From: Kushneria phyllosphaerae
GTDB taxonomy: Bacteria > Pseudomonadota > Gammaproteobacteria > Pseudomonadales > Halomonadaceae
Direction of reading: 5' to 3'
Length of the DNA: 64,000 bases
Assembly (NCBI RefSeq): GCF_900312995.1
Contig: NZ_ONZI01000004.1
Location: 434,001 to 498,000, forward strand
The stretch's first letter is position 1. Every line of letters starts with the position of its first letter. The notes under the pieces are model-generated. The model ran no database searches, was not told the DNA's origin, and saw only the letters and a program-made list of their open reading frames with translations. Below, in pieces: positions 19,751-29,049 of the stretch. The position numbers and the translations under genes were made by a program.

Positions 19751-20362
19751 ATGTTGATTATCGGCCTGACCGGCGGTATTGCTGCCGGCAAGACCACCAT
19801 CGCCGAAGCCTTTGCCAGGCGCGGCGCGGCCTGGGTCGATGTGGATCATCTGGCCCACGAGGTCGTCATGCCGGGTGAACCGGCTCTGGCCGATATCCGC
19901 GAGCGCTTTGGCGACACCATCATGACAGAACAGGGCGAGCTGAATCGGGCGGCCCTGCGCCAGATCATTTTCGATGACACTCAGGCGCGCCAGGACCTTG
20001 AAGCCATCACCCACCCCCGCATCCGGGAAAGACTGACTCAGCGCCTTGAGACGCTGTCCGGGCCATATGCCCTGCTGGTCTCGCCGCTGCTGCTGGAAAC
20101 CGATCAGCATCAGCTGGTGAACCGGATTTTGGTGATCGATGTGCCCCCCGAGGAGCAGATCCGAAGGACCTGCGAGCGTGATGGCGTGTCCGAAGCGCAG
20201 GCGCGCGCCATCGTGGATGCCCAGATGTCACGCAATCGACGACTTGCCAGCGCCGACGACGTTATCGACAATGTTGGCAGCTTTCACGTGGTCGATGCCC
20301 GAATCGAGCGGCTCGATCTTTTTTACCGCCAGCTTGCCAGTCAGTACAACGCCAATGAGTGA
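19751..20362 (+). CDS. coaE: Dephospho-CoA kinase
   Basis: It catalyses the last step of coenzyme A synthesis, phosphorylation of the ribose 3'-OH of dephospho-CoA. The 203-residue protein begins [16 protein letters not shown], with Walker A at the N-terminus. It continues with the family segments [11 protein letters not shown] and [10 protein letters not shown]. The ATG follows GGGAGCTCTC. It lies just after pilD and overlaps yacG by 8 nt, the standard pilBCD-coaE-yacG order of Pseudomonas-like genomes. Confidence 0.97.
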   Translation: MLIIGLTGGIAAGKTTIAEAFARRGAAWVDVDHLAHEVVMPGEPALADIRERFGDTIMTEQGELNRAALRQIIFDDTQARQDLEAITHPRIRERLTQRLETLSGPYALLVSPLLLETDQHQLVNRILVIDVPPEEQIRRTCERDGVSEAQARAIVDAQMSRNRRLASADDVIDNVGSFHVVDARIERLDLFYRQLASQYNANE

Positions 20363-20576
20363 TGATAAACAGACACCTGTCGTACCCTGCCCTCAGTGCG
20401 GCAAGCAACTTTACTGGACCAGTGACAACCCCTGGCGACCGTTTTGTTCCAAACGCTGCAAGATGATCGACCTGGGCGCCTGGGCCGATGAATCACACCG
20501 CATTGCCGGAGAGCCGGCCATGGATGATGCAAGCCTCGACGAGCTCATGAACCGCATCGAACGCGGCGACCAGTAG
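20355..20576 (+). CDS. yacG: DNA gyrase inhibitor YacG (zinc-finger)
   Basis: A 73-residue protein with the four-Cys zinc knuckle [12 protein letters not shown] ... [12 protein letters not shown] that defines YacG. In E. coli it binds the GyrB C-terminal domain and blocks DNA binding by gyrase. The C-terminus is acidic. The start at 20355 lies inside the coaE 3' end (8-nt overlap), and a terminator follows. Confidence 0.95.
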   Translation: MSDDKQTPVVPCPQCGKQLYWTSDNPWRPFCSKRCKMIDLGAWADESHRIAGEPAMDDASLDELMNRIERGDQ

Positions 20577-20621
20577 CGCTCGGCGCTCGATGGTTGCAGC
20601 ACTTTTGCAGGCCATGAATAA

Positions 20622-20652
20622 AAAAGGGCCACCCCAATGGGGTGGCCCTTTT
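20622..20652. terminator. Bidirectional terminator between yacG and the Nudix gene
   Basis: A perfect 14-bp inverted repeat AAAAGGGCCACCCC / GGGGTGGCCCTTTT with a 3-nt loop is preceded by further A residues. It lies between two convergent genes and can serve both. Confidence 0.9.
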
Positions 20653-20671
20653 GTCTGTCGAGCGCGCTGGC

Positions 20672-21616
20672 CTAACGCCAGAATTCCCGAATCGAGGCAA
20701 TCCCCTGCGCACCCACGGCACGCGCCCGATCACCGTCATCACGCGAGGTGCCGCCCAGGGCATACACCGGCATGGTCACTTCTTCAACCATCTGTTGCAG
20801 ATCATGCCAGCCAATAGTCACCGCCCCCGGATGACTGGGCGTTTCTCGTACCGGCGACAGCGTTGCGAAATCACAGCCCAGTCGCTGGGCCTGAGCCAGC
20901 TGCTCATCGTTATGAGTGGAGGCTGCCAGCCATTTGCCTTCCTCGATGGGACGATGCGTCAGCGCCATCAGCTCACGGCTGGGCAGGTGTAGACCGTCGG
21001 CATTCACGGCCCTGAACGTCTCCAGCGAGCAGTTGAGCACCAGTGACGCTCCGTGCTCGCGACACGTGGCCAGCGCCCGCTCGGCGCGAGCTCGGTAAAC
21101 GCTTTCTTCCAGATCATGGGCACGCAGCTGTACCAGCTTGATGCCATCTTCCACCAGCGCACGCTTGAGCTTGCGGTCAAATTCATCTTCATCGCTGGCT
21201 TCCCCCGTGATTAGATAATCATGGGGCAGGGTCACGGCACGAATGATGGGACCGTTGGCGGCCGGGAAGGCGTAACGGCCGAAATCATCCGGACTGACCC
21301 AGCGCACCGCCTGCCCTTCACGCCCCCAGGGCTCGCCCTCGAAATCATGGGTTTCCCAGACGTCGAGCAGGATGTGCTTGTCGGGATACTCATGATGCAC
21401 GCGAATCAGCGGCTGAGCGCGCTGAATGCTGATGCCCAGCTCTTCACGCAGCTCACGACGCAGCGCTTCGAGCCCGGTTTCATACGGGGCCAGCTTGCCA
21501 CCGGGGAATTCCCACAGTCCGCCCTGATCGGCAATCGATGGCCGCCGTGCAATCAGCACCTGGCCCTGATCGTTGAAAATGGCCGCAGCGGCGACATGTA
21601 CCCTTCTTTTCGGCAT
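20672..21616 (-). CDS. Nudix (MutT-like) hydrolase fused to a ThiE-like domain
   Basis: Residues ~5-130 form a Nudix hydrolase with the box GGKLAPYETG..REL.EELG (Gly, Glu and Arg-Glu-x-x-Glu-Glu all present), as in MutT, which removes 8-oxo-dGTP. Residues ~150-314 form a TIM-barrel like thiamine phosphate synthase, recognisable at KLVQLRAHD, DGLHLPSREL and AASTHN. ThiE active-site features look eroded: QLR-x-K lacks Lys and the HLG phosphate-binding Gly is absent. The fusion is known downstream of secA-argJ in Gammaproteobacteria; the role of the second domain is not established. The start at 21616 (MPKRRVHVAAA) is preferred to one six codons upstream. Confidence 0.9.
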   Translation of the reverse strand: MPKRRVHVAAAAIFNDQGQVLIARRPSIADQGGLWEFPGGKLAPYETGLEALRRELREELGISIQRAQPLIRVHHEYPDKHILLDVWETHDFEGEPWGREGQAVRWVSPDDFGRYAFPAANGPIIRAVTLPHDYLITGEASDEDEFDRKLKRALVEDGIKLVQLRAHDLEESVYRARAERALATCREHGASLVLNCSLETFRAVNADGLHLPSRELMALTHRPIEEGKWLAASTHNDEQLAQAQRLGCDFATLSPVRETPSHPGAVTIGWHDLQQMVEEVTMPVYALGGTSRDDGDRARAVGAQGIASIREFWR

Positions 21617-21716
21617 GCTGGCATGACCTTTCATGATGCGTGAATATCAATCGGTAAAGGGGATGGTACAATCCTGCCACCCCGAAACGTAATAGCGACA
21701 GTGCCCCTGACGTGCG

Positions 21717-22925
21717 TCAGCTGCGGTAGTCGGCATTGATGGAGACGTAATCGTGGGAGAGATCCGATGTCCAGACCTGCTCTCTCGCCGTGCCCCGCCC
21801 CAGATGGATCGTGATGTTGATCTCTTCTTCTGCCATGACGGCGGCACCGGCCTCCTCGCGGTACTCCTGCGCGCGGCCCCCCTGACGTGCAATGGTGACA
21901 CCGTTAATCTCGATCGAGACCTGGCTGACATCAAAGTCCTCAATGGGCACCTTGCCGACCGCCATTAACAAACGCCCCCAGTTGGCATCGCTGGCATAGA
22001 GCGCGGTCTTGACCAGTGGCGAATGCGCCACGCTGAAAGCAACCGCCAGAGCCTCTTCGCCACCGGCCGCCTCTTCAATGGTGACCGTGACAAACTTGGT
22101 GGCGCCTTCGCCATCACGCACGATGGCCTGAGCCAGTGTCAGCAACACATCGTCAAGCGCATGGGCAAACTGCTCCAGCGCCTCATCGCCATCAATCGTC
22201 ACCCCATGCCCCGTTGCGACCATGGTGCAGGCATCGTTGGTCGAGGTATCGGAGTCGATGGTGATGCGATTGAAGCTTTTATTGACGCTTTCGCGCAGCA
22301 GGGTCTGCAGCGTGTCGTGAGCAATGGCGGCATCGGTCGCCACAAAGGCCAGCATGGTGGCCATGTTGGGGCAGATCATGCCGGCCCCCTTGGAGATGCC
22401 GTTAATGGTGACCGGCTGCCCCTTGATCATGATCGTGCGCGTAGCCCCCTTGGGGCGCGTATCGGTGGTCATGATGCCTTCGGCCGCGGCCTGCCACTGC
22501 TCGGCATCCAGCGATGCCAGAGCGGCATCCAGACCATTGCAAATCCGCTCGACCGGCAACGGCTCTCCGATCACCCCTGTGGAAAAGGGCAGAACCTGTT
22601 CCGGCAGCTGACCGGTGCGCTCGGCGAGTGCAGCGCAGCAGGACAGCGCATCCTGCATGCCCGACTCGCCGGTGCCGGCATTGGCATTGCCGGTATTGAT
22701 CAACAGATAACGCGGTGCACCGTCTGCCAGATGGCGCCGCGCCACATGTACCGGTGCCGCGCAAAAGGCGTTGCGTGTGAAGGTAGCGGCCACATGACTG
22801 CCTTCAGCCAGTTCAAAAATGACCAGATCACGACGATCTGCCTTCTTGATGCCGGCCCGGGCAGTGCCCAGTCGCAGCCCTTCGATGCGAGGCATATCGG
22901 GAAAATGCGCTTTACCTACGGCCAT
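21717..22925 (-). CDS. argJ: Glutamate N-acetyltransferase / amino-acid acetyltransferase (ArgJ)
   Basis: ArgJ recycles the acetyl group in arginine synthesis by moving it from N-acetylornithine to glutamate; bifunctional forms also use acetyl-CoA. The 402-residue precursor contains the self-cleavage segment GISKGAGMICPNMATMLAF, where the nucleophilic Thr of ATML starts the beta chain. TTDTRPKGATR is also conserved. The start at MAVGKAHFPDMP (22925) has an adequate upstream region; the longer frame is not conserved. It lies 75 nt after secA on the same strand and precedes the Nudix gene, a conserved trio. Confidence 0.97.
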   Translation of the reverse strand: MAVGKAHFPDMPRIEGLRLGTARAGIKKADRRDLVIFELAEGSHVAATFTRNAFCAAPVHVARRHLADGAPRYLLINTGNANAGTGESGMQDALSCCAALAERTGQLPEQVLPFSTGVIGEPLPVERICNGLDAALASLDAEQWQAAAEGIMTTDTRPKGATRTIMIKGQPVTINGISKGAGMICPNMATMLAFVATDAAIAHDTLQTLLRESVNKSFNRITIDSDTSTNDACTMVATGHGVTIDGDEALEQFAHALDDVLLTLAQAIVRDGEGATKFVTVTIEEAAGGEEALAVAFSVAHSPLVKTALYASDANWGRLLMAVGKVPIEDFDVSQVSIEINGVTIARQGGRAQEYREEAGAAVMAEEEINITIHLGRGTAREQVWTSDLSHDYVSINADYRS

Positions 22926-23000
22926 GACCACTCCCCTGTGCTGTTTTTGTGGCCTGCCCGGCACCTGTACGGCCGCCGGGCAGTGCGGGTACATCAATGA

Positions 23001-25748
23001 TTATTGATCGAGGCTGCCGTGACAGTGCTTGTACTTCTTGCCGGATCCACACGGACAAAGGTCATTACGACCAACCTTCGGCTCGTCACGACGCACGGTC
23101 GGGTTTTGCACGGCTTCAGCCGCAGCAACCGCCTCTTCGCTGATCTCGGGCGCCGGCACATCCTCATGAGCGACATCGGTGCGTGTCATCTCGCTGGCCT
23201 GCTGTTCACGCTGTAGATGTTCACGGCGCTCATGCTCGAGCATTTCCGGATCCGCCTGCTGACGAATTTGAACATGGCTGAGGATGCGCACGACATCGGA
23301 TTTGATGTTGTGCAAAAGCGTCTGGAACAGCTCGAAGGATTCGCGCTTGTACTCCTGCTTGGGGTTTTTCTGGGCGTAACCCCGCAGGTGAATGCCGCGA
23401 CGAAGATGGTCCATCGACTGCAGATGTTCCTTCCAGCGGGTATCGAGCACCTGAAGCATGACCTGCTTTTCAAAGCGGCGCATGGTCTCGTCACCCACGG
23501 ACGCTTCCTTCGCTTCCCAGGCTTGGCGAAGCTGCTCGTGCAGTCGCTCGCGCAGCATCTCTTCGTGGAAGCCTTCATCGTCATGCGCCCAGGCAACGAC
23601 CGGGGCATCAAGATTGAATTCCTGACGCAGATGCTCTTCAAGTCCGGGCAGATCCCACTGCTCGGCCAGGCTCTGAGGTGGCACATAGCTTGAGATGGCG
23701 TAATCGAGCATCTCGACACGCAGGCCCTGAACGTTGTCGGAAACATCGTCGGAGGCCAGGATTTCGTCTCGCTGGTCATAGACAACGCGACGCTGGTCGT
23801 TGGCCACATCATCGTATTCCAGCAGCTGCTTTCGCATGTCGAAGTTGCGCCCTTCCACCTTGCGCTGAGCACGCTCGACGGCATTGCTGACCATCTTGTG
23901 CTCGATGGCCTCGCCCTTCTCGAGACCCAGAACGCCCATCATTTTCTGGACGCGCTCGGAGCCAAACAGACGCATCAGGTTATCTTCCAGCGACAGGAAA
24001 AACCGGGTTGAACCCGGGTCGCCCTGGCGGCCGGAACGCCCGCGCAGCTGATTATCGATACGGCGCGACTCGTGACGCTCGGTGCCGATGACATGCAGAC
24101 CGCCGGCCTCGATAACCGCATCGTGGCGCTTTTTCCATTCCGCCTTGACCGCTTCGATGGCAGCATCGCTCGGGTTATCCAGCGCGGCGACCTCGGACTC
24201 CCAGTTACCGCCCAGCATGATGTCGGTACCGCGACCGGCCATGTTGGTGGCAATGGTGACCGCTGCCGGGCGCCCGGCCTGCGCAATGATTTCCGCTTCA
24301 CGATCATGCTGCTTGGCATTGAGAACGTTGTGGGCAAGCTGCTGCTTGCGCATCATCTCGGAGAGCACTTCGGAGCTTTCGATCGATGCTGTACCGACCA
24401 GCACCGGCCGTCCTTCGGCCTGCTTCACCTTGATGTCTTCGATGATGGCCTCGAACTTCTCATGAGTCGTCATGAAGACCAGATCGTTGAGATCCTTTCG
24501 CGCCCTTGGTTTGTTGGTCGGTATCACCAGAACGTCGAGATCGTAAATCTCACGAAACTCGAAGGCTTCGGTATCGGCCGTGCCGGTCATCCCCGAAAGC
24601 TTGTCGTAGAGACGGAAATAGTTCTGAAAGGTGGTAGAGGCCAGGGTCTGGCTTTCCTTCTGGACTTCCACGTTCTCCTTGGCTTCAACCGCCTGATGTA
24701 GACCTTCCGACCAGCGACGACCATGCATGGTACGACCGGTATGCTCATCGACGATGATGACCTCACCCTTGGCCACCACGTAGTCCACATCGCGATGGAA
24801 AAGATGCTTGGCCCTCAGCGCGGCCCCTACGTGATGCAAAAGTCCCAGGTTGTGCGCGGCGTACAGGGAGTCTTCATCCGGCAGGAGACTGGCCTGGCGC
24901 AGAAGGTTTTCGATCTCGTTGTGCCCGCGCTCGGTCAGCTCGATCTGCTTTTGCTTTTCATCGATGACAAAATCGCCGGTTTCAGGATCTTCCGGATCCT
25001 CGCTGGGGACCAGCGGCGCGACCAGCTGATGGATGGTGCGATAGATATCGACGTCTTCGTCCACCGGGCCTGAAATGATCAGCGGTGTGCGTGCCTCATC
25101 GATCAGGATCGAATCCACTTCGTCGATAATGGCGTAATTGAGCCTGCGCTGGACCTTGTCAGCCTGAGAGAAGGCCATATTGTCGCGCAGGTAGTCAAAG
25201 CCGTATTCGTTATTGGTGCCGTAGGTAATATCGCAGGCATAGGCGTTGCGCTTGTCGCGCGGCTGCTGACCGGCATAAATGACGCCCACGGATAGCCCCA
25301 GAAATTCATACAGCGGGCGCATCCAGTCCGCATCACGGCGCGCCAGATAATCGTTGACCGTGACCACATGAACGCCAAGCCCCGGCAGCGCATTGAGGTA
25401 AACGGCAAGCGTTGCCACCAGCGTCTTGCCCTCGCCGGTTTTCATTTCGGCAATCCGGCCTTCATTGAGGGCCATGCCGCCAATCATCTGGACATCGAAC
25501 TGACGCATGCCCATCACACGTTTAGTGGCCTCGCGAACGGTGGCAAAGGCTTCAGGCAACAGTTTTTCAAGCGTCTCGCCGTTGGCAAGCCGCTCGCGCA
25601 ACACGATGGTCTGCTGCTGGAGCGCGCTGTCATCAAGGGCGCTGATGGACTCTTCCAGCGCATTGATCCGGGTAACGGCCTTGCGCAGGCGTCTGACTTC
25701 ACGGTCGTTCTTGCTGCCGACCATTTTACGTAACAGCGTATTCAGCAT
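23001..25748 (-). CDS. secA: Preprotein translocase ATPase SecA
   Basis: SecA drives secretory proteins through SecYEG by ATP hydrolysis. The 915-residue protein has Walker [14 protein letters not shown] near residue 105, the [19 protein letters not shown] motor motif, helicase motif [11 protein letters not shown] and the preprotein cross-linking domain. The C-terminal zinc/SecB-binding tail is [14 protein letters not shown]. The ATG at 25748 is preceded by AGGATAAAGAG. Thirty nt upstream ends a small exported ORF that could regulate it, and an RNA hairpin directly precedes its ribosome-binding site (see separate entries). Confidence 0.98.
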   Translation of the reverse strand: MLNTLLRKMVGSKNDREVRRLRKAVTRINALEESISALDDSALQQQTIVLRERLANGETLEKLLPEAFATVREATKRVMGMRQFDVQMIGGMALNEGRIAEMKTGEGKTLVATLAVYLNALPGLGVHVVTVNDYLARRDADWMRPLYEFLGLSVGVIYAGQQPRDKRNAYACDITYGTNNEYGFDYLRDNMAFSQADKVQRRLNYAIIDEVDSILIDEARTPLIISGPVDEDVDIYRTIHQLVAPLVPSEDPEDPETGDFVIDEKQKQIELTERGHNEIENLLRQASLLPDEDSLYAAHNLGLLHHVGAALRAKHLFHRDVDYVVAKGEVIIVDEHTGRTMHGRRWSEGLHQAVEAKENVEVQKESQTLASTTFQNYFRLYDKLSGMTGTADTEAFEFREIYDLDVLVIPTNKPRARKDLNDLVFMTTHEKFEAIIEDIKVKQAEGRPVLVGTASIESSEVLSEMMRKQQLAHNVLNAKQHDREAEIIAQAGRPAAVTIATNMAGRGTDIMLGGNWESEVAALDNPSDAAIEAVKAEWKKRHDAVIEAGGLHVIGTERHESRRIDNQLRGRSGRQGDPGSTRFFLSLEDNLMRLFGSERVQKMMGVLGLEKGEAIEHKMVSNAVERAQRKVEGRNFDMRKQLLEYDDVANDQRRVVYDQRDEILASDDVSDNVQGLRVEMLDYAISSYVPPQSLAEQWDLPGLEEHLRQEFNLDAPVVAWAHDDEGFHEEMLRERLHEQLRQAWEAKEASVGDETMRRFEKQVMLQVLDTRWKEHLQSMDHLRRGIHLRGYAQKNPKQEYKRESFELFQTLLHNIKSDVVRILSHVQIRQQADPEMLEHERREHLQREQQASEMTRTDVAHEDVPAPEISEEAVAAAEAVQNPTVRRDEPKVGRNDLCPCGSGKKYKHCHGSLDQ

Positions 25749-25762
25749 CTCTTTATCCTGTG

Positions 25763-25802
25763 TCGTCGTGTCATGTCGTTAAAAAGGGCAATGACACGTC
25801 GA
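25763..25802 (-). promoter_or_regulatory. RNA hairpin preceding the secA ribosome-binding site
   Basis: On the minus strand CGTGTCAT (25798-25791) pairs perfectly with ATGACACG (25774-25767). After one mismatch the stem extends by three more pairs, giving a 12-position stem with a 16-nt loop. The 5' arm lies in the last codons of the upstream small ORF and the 3' arm ends three nt before CAGGAT of the secA Shine-Dalgarno region. A ribosome paused near the ORF's Arg-Gly-Pro-Pro codons would cover the 5' arm. Its function is inferred. Confidence 0.5.
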
Positions 25803-26129
25803 AGGCGGACCTCGTCGCGATAGCACATCATGGCCTGTCGGCATGCCAAGCCAGGGCCGCACAGGCAATACCGCACGCACAACATCAAACAGCGTTACCG
25901 GCAGACACCAGACGCGCAGCACCAGACGCCTGAGACGATAACGGCGACGCGACTCGGCGCGAATATGTTCTGGCGAATGGAAACAGATCCGGATCAGCTG
26001 GGCAGCCGTGCCATCAAGGCGAGCATCGGCCATACCGATCGGCAAAAGGCAGCCAATCAGAATGCCGGCCAGCCACCATCGAGTCCTGAAGCCCCGTGGC
26101 AGGCGGAATGTGCGAGCGGGATGGGTCAT
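25779..26129 (-). CDS. Small exported protein upstream of secA; candidate SecM-like secretion monitor
   Basis: I do not recognise a family. The 116-residue product has five Arg in its first 17 residues, a hydrophobic core WWLAGILIGCLLPIGM (18-33) and an Ala-Asp-Ala signal-peptidase site at 34-36. An Arg-rich mature part with five Cys in total follows. Arg106-Gly-Pro-Pro109 ends seven residues from the C-terminus, encoded by CGA GGT CCG CCT. The ATG at 26129 has no clear Shine-Dalgarno, the main weakness. The stop is 30 nt before secA on the same strand. E. coli secM has this position and layout, but its F-x4-WI-x4-GIRAGP motif is absent; ordinary exported protein or chance ORF remain possible. 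Confidence 0.55.
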   Translation of the reverse strand: MTHPARTFRLPRGFRTRWWLAGILIGCLLPIGMADARLDGTAAQLIRICFHSPEHIRAESRRRYRLRRLVLRVWCLPVTLFDVVRAVLPVRPWLGMPTGHDVLSRRGPPSTCHCPF

Positions 26130-26193
26130 GCTGTCAATCTGAGGATCAGCCGTGATAAATTGGCGCTATCCTTAATGATCGCGCGGCAGGGCC

Positions 26194-26658
26194 ATGAGTA
26201 TAAAGGGTAAAGGAGTACGCGCCCAGCCCGTGGGGCAATTGTTACGCACCCGAGGCGCTCTGGCACCCCTGATTCATACTGCAGGCGTGCTTCTTGAAGC
26301 GCAGGAGCATCTGCTTGCAACGCTGCCCGACGAGCTGAAGGATCATGTCCGTGTTGGTGGCTATCATGATGGTCATCTGACACTGATGACAGATCGTGCC
26401 GTATGGCTGACCTGGCTGCGCTTTGAGCGCCAGCGTCTTTTAACCCTGTTGCGACAGCTTCCCGCCTTTCAAGAGCTTGAAGGCCTGACCTTCAAGGTGC
26501 GCCCCATTCGGCCCACCTATATGCCGCATGAAAGAGCCCGCGAGCTTCCTGAAGCTGCAGCCGATCAGCTTCGCGAATGCGCTCGTGACACTACCAGCCC
26601 TCGCCTTAAAAAATCACTGGAGCGACTGGCCTCGCATGCCGGTCACGACAGCAAATAG
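26194..26658 (+). CDS. dciA: DciA, replicative helicase loader (DUF721)
   Basis: DciA is the ancestral loader of the DnaB helicase in bacteria that lack DnaC. The 154-residue product has a central DUF721 KH-like fold with LLEAQEHLLATLPDELKDH, VGGYHDGHLTLMTDRAVWLTWLRFERQRLL and the KVRPIRP strand. It is divergent from secA and its upstream ORF, a position also seen in Pseudomonas, and convergent with lpxC across a shared terminator. The ATG at 26194 has only weak ribosome-binding sequence (GGCAGGGCC). Confidence 0.9.
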   Translation: MSIKGKGVRAQPVGQLLRTRGALAPLIHTAGVLLEAQEHLLATLPDELKDHVRVGGYHDGHLTLMTDRAVWLTWLRFERQRLLTLLRQLPAFQELEGLTFKVRPIRPTYMPHERARELPEAAADQLRECARDTTSPRLKKSLERLASHAGHDSK

Positions 26659-26690
26659 CGTTTACTGATTCAGTCATGGCACTGCCAACA

Positions 26691-26723
26691 AAAAAGGCAC
26701 CGATCTATGATCGGTGCCTTTTT
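26691..26723. terminator. Bidirectional terminator between dciA and lpxC
   Basis: A perfect 15-bp inverted repeat AAAAAGGCACCGATC / GATCGGTGCCTTTTT with a 3-nt loop, flanked by A and T runs, lies between the two convergent stop codons. Confidence 0.92.
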
Positions 26724-26758
26724 ATACTGTTGATGTTCCTGCCGATGCACCTCGGAGG

Positions 26759-27670
26759 CTACATGGCCATCGCTGGCTCGGAGTAGGAAATTGGTGAGGC
26801 TTCACGATCTTCGAAGGTCACGATTTCAAAAGCTTCCTGATGCTGAAGCAGCGCGCGTACCAGCTGATTATTAAGCCCGTGCCCGGACTTGTAGCCGCGG
26901 AACTCGCCGATCAGGCTGTAGCCAAGCTGGTAAAGATCGCCGATGGCATCGAGCACCTTGTGACGCACGAACTCGTCTTCGTAACGCAGACCATCCTCGT
27001 TCAGGATACGGTACTCGTCGACGACGATCGCGTTATCGAGGCTGCCGCCCAGCGCCAGATTCTGTGAACGCAGGAACTCGATATCGCGCATGAAACCAAA
27101 GGTACGAGCGCGGCTGACTTCCTTCACAAACGACGTCGTGGAGAAATCAACGCTTGTCGTCTGCTTCTGATTGGCAAAAACAGGATGATCAAAATCAATG
27201 GCGAAGCTGACCTTGAAGCCGTCATGCGGCAGGAAGGTGGCATACTTGTCGCCGTCCTTGACCGTCAGCTCCTGCTTGATACGGATAAACTTCTTGGCCG
27301 CTTCCTGCTCGGCGATACCTGCCGATTGGATCAGGAAAACGAACGGGCCGGCGCTGCCATCCATGATGGGCACTTCCGGCTCGCTGAGATCAACAAAGGC
27401 ATTGTCGATGCCCAGGCCTGCAAAGGCTGACATCAGGTGCTCGACCGTAGAGACACGCACATCGCCAACAGCGACGGCTGTGCACATGGTCGTAAAGTGG
27501 ACATTTTCCGGGTGGGCCGGGATACGAACGACCGGGTCAAGATCGGTACGTACAAACACGATCCCGGTATTGGCCGGCGCCGGACGCAGTGTCAGGTAAA
27601 CCTTTTTACCCGAATGCAGACCAACGCCTGTCGCGCGAATGGTGTTCTGTAGTGTTCTTTGACGGATCAT
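26759..27670 (-). CDS. lpxC: UDP-3-O-acyl-N-acetylglucosamine deacetylase
   Basis: LpxC catalyses the committed, zinc-dependent deacetylation in lipid A synthesis. The 303-residue protein starts at the internal [14 protein letters not shown]; the ten upstream residues of the longer frame are not conserved. Zinc and catalytic residues lie in [12 protein letters not shown] and [12 protein letters not shown], with the active-site His in [12 protein letters not shown]. It closes the dcw cluster after ftsZ, the usual order, and has a separate 152-nt upstream region containing the ftsZ terminator and a palindrome, so it probably has its own promoter. Confidence 0.98.
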   Translation of the reverse strand: MIRQRTLQNTIRATGVGLHSGKKVYLTLRPAPANTGIVFVRTDLDPVVRIPAHPENVHFTTMCTAVAVGDVRVSTVEHLMSAFAGLGIDNAFVDLSEPEVPIMDGSAGPFVFLIQSAGIAEQEAAKKFIRIKQELTVKDGDKYATFLPHDGFKVSFAIDFDHPVFANQKQTTSVDFSTTSFVKEVSRARTFGFMRDIEFLRSQNLALGGSLDNAIVVDEYRILNEDGLRYEDEFVRHKVLDAIGDLYQLGYSLIGEFRGYKSGHGLNNQLVRALLQHQEAFEIVTFEDREASPISYSEPAMAM

Positions 27671-27741
27671 AGTCTGGGCTACCAGGCAGGAAACATTCAA
27701 ACAGTTGTTTATATGGTAACAGTTCCCTTGGGGCTCGACAA

Positions 27742-27754
27742 CGAACAGTGTTCG
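27742..27754. promoter_or_regulatory. Palindrome CGAACA-G-TGTTCG upstream of lpxC
   Basis: A perfect 6-bp inverted repeat with 1-nt centre sits between the ftsZ terminator and lpxC, ~75 nt from the start. A weak promoter-like pair TTGTCG-17-TACCAT overlaps the region just downstream on the minus strand. It could be an operator. It is not a LexA box. Confidence 0.35.
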
Positions 27755-27794
27755 ATTAGTCGATTTTTATATTGTTATTACCATCATAAAATTC

Positions 27795-27814
27795 GGCGGC
27801 CCCGAAGGGCCGCC
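27795..27814 (-). terminator. Probable terminator of ftsZ
   Basis: The stem GGCGGCCC / GGGCCGCC with a 4-nt loop begins 9 nt after the ftsZ stop and is followed on the minus strand by AATTTTA. The T tract is short, so partial read-through to lpxC is likely. Confidence 0.7.
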
Positions 27815-27822
27815 CAATCAAG

Positions 27823-29016
27823 TCAGTCTGCCTGGCGGCGCAAAAACGCCGGAATATCCAGATAGTCGTCCATTTCCTGCGACTTTTGACGACGCTCACG
27901 AGATTCACGAGACGCCTTTTGCTGTTCCTTTTCCTTCTCTTTTTCACGGGCAGACGCTGCCTGCTGGCGTGAAACGGCCGGCTGACGTGCCATGCGACGG
28001 TAGTCAGCCTGATCACTGCGAGACGTTTGCGTCTGACGCGGTGTTGCCTTTTCCACACGACCATCAAGGCCTGCTGCCACAACAGTCACGCGCAGGTCGT
28101 CGGTCATTTCCATATCGATGGCAGTACCTACCACAATGGTGGCGTCCTGGGAAGCAAACTCCTGGACCGTGGCACCGACATCGTTGAACTCACCAATGGA
28201 AAGATCCGGGCCAGCCGTAATATTGACCAGAATGCCGCGTGCGCCGTTGAGATCGATATCTTCCAGAAGCGGGCTGCGGATAGCCTTCTCGGCCGCTTCA
28301 CGAGCACGATTTTCGCCCATCGCCGTGCCGGTACCCATCATGGCCATGCCCATTTCGGACATCACCGTGCGAACGTCTGCAAAGTCGACGTTGATGATAC
28401 CGGGGCTGGTGATCAGCTCCGCGATGCCCTGTACGGCACCCAGAAGCACATCATTGGCAGCACTGAAGGCCGTCAGCAGGCTGGCATTCTTGCCCAGAAC
28501 CGTCAGCAGCTTTTCGTTCGGAATGGTGATCAGGGAGTCGACATGCTCGGAAAGCTCTTTCATCCCCTCTTCGGCCGCACGCTGACGCTTGGGACCTTCG
28601 AACGGGAACGGGCGGGTGACCACGGCCACGGTCAGAATGCCCAGCTCCTTGGCCACCTGTGCCACGACTGGTGCACCGCCGGTGCCTGTACCACCACCCA
28701 TACCGGCAGTGATGAACACCATGTCAGCACCCTGCAAAAGCTCGGCAATGCGCTCACGGTCTTCCATGGCGGCCTGACGACCGACTTCCGGGTTTGCCCC
28801 GGCACCCAATCCCTTGGTAATTTCACTGCCCAGTTGCAAAACGGTCTTGGCAGCAACTCTCTTTAGCGCCTGCGCATCGGTATTCGCGCAGATGAATTCA
28901 ACGCCTTCGATATTGCTTTCGACCATGTGATTGACCGCGTTGCCGCCGCCACCACCTACGCCGATTACCTTGATTACCGCGCTGCTGGATGGCGCATTGT
29001 CTACAAGCTCAAACAT
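27823..29016 (-). CDS. ftsZ: Cell division GTPase FtsZ
   Basis: FtsZ is the tubulin homologue that polymerises into the Z ring. The 397-residue protein has [17 protein letters not shown] near residue 17, the tubulin signature [12 protein letters not shown] and the T7 loop [12 protein letters not shown] linker (~320-380) is unusually charged, with alternating Lys/Glu and Arg. It ends in [15 protein letters not shown], the conserved C-terminal peptide that binds FtsA and ZipA. It lies 33 nt after ftsA and ends in a hairpin. Confidence 0.98.
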   Translation of the reverse strand: MFELVDNAPSSSAVIKVIGVGGGGGNAVNHMVESNIEGVEFICANTDAQALKRVAAKTVLQLGSEITKGLGAGANPEVGRQAAMEDRERIAELLQGADMVFITAGMGGGTGTGGAPVVAQVAKELGILTVAVVTRPFPFEGPKRQRAAEEGMKELSEHVDSLITIPNEKLLTVLGKNASLLTAFSAANDVLLGAVQGIAELITSPGIINVDFADVRTVMSEMGMAMMGTGTAMGENRAREAAEKAIRSPLLEDIDLNGARGILVNITAGPDLSIGEFNDVGATVQEFASQDATIVVGTAIDMEMTDDLRVTVVAAGLDGRVEKATPRQTQTSRSDQADYRRMARQPAVSRQQAASAREKEKEKEQQKASRESRERRQKSQEMDDYLDIPAFLRRQAD

Positions 29017-29049
29017 AACCCCGTCTCCTGGACCGCCAAGGCAGTCCTG

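Noticed and set aside
25830-26210. 126-codon plus-strand frame overlapping the ORF upstream of secA and running into dciA
   Set aside because: It lacks a ribosome-binding site, signal or motif, and overlaps the dciA start. The opposite-strand ORF has a clear signal-peptide pattern and fits the secA context better.
27742-27754. LexA (SOS) box upstream of lpxC
   Set aside because: The palindrome CGAACA-G-TGTTCG does not have the CTGT-N8-ACAG arrangement.
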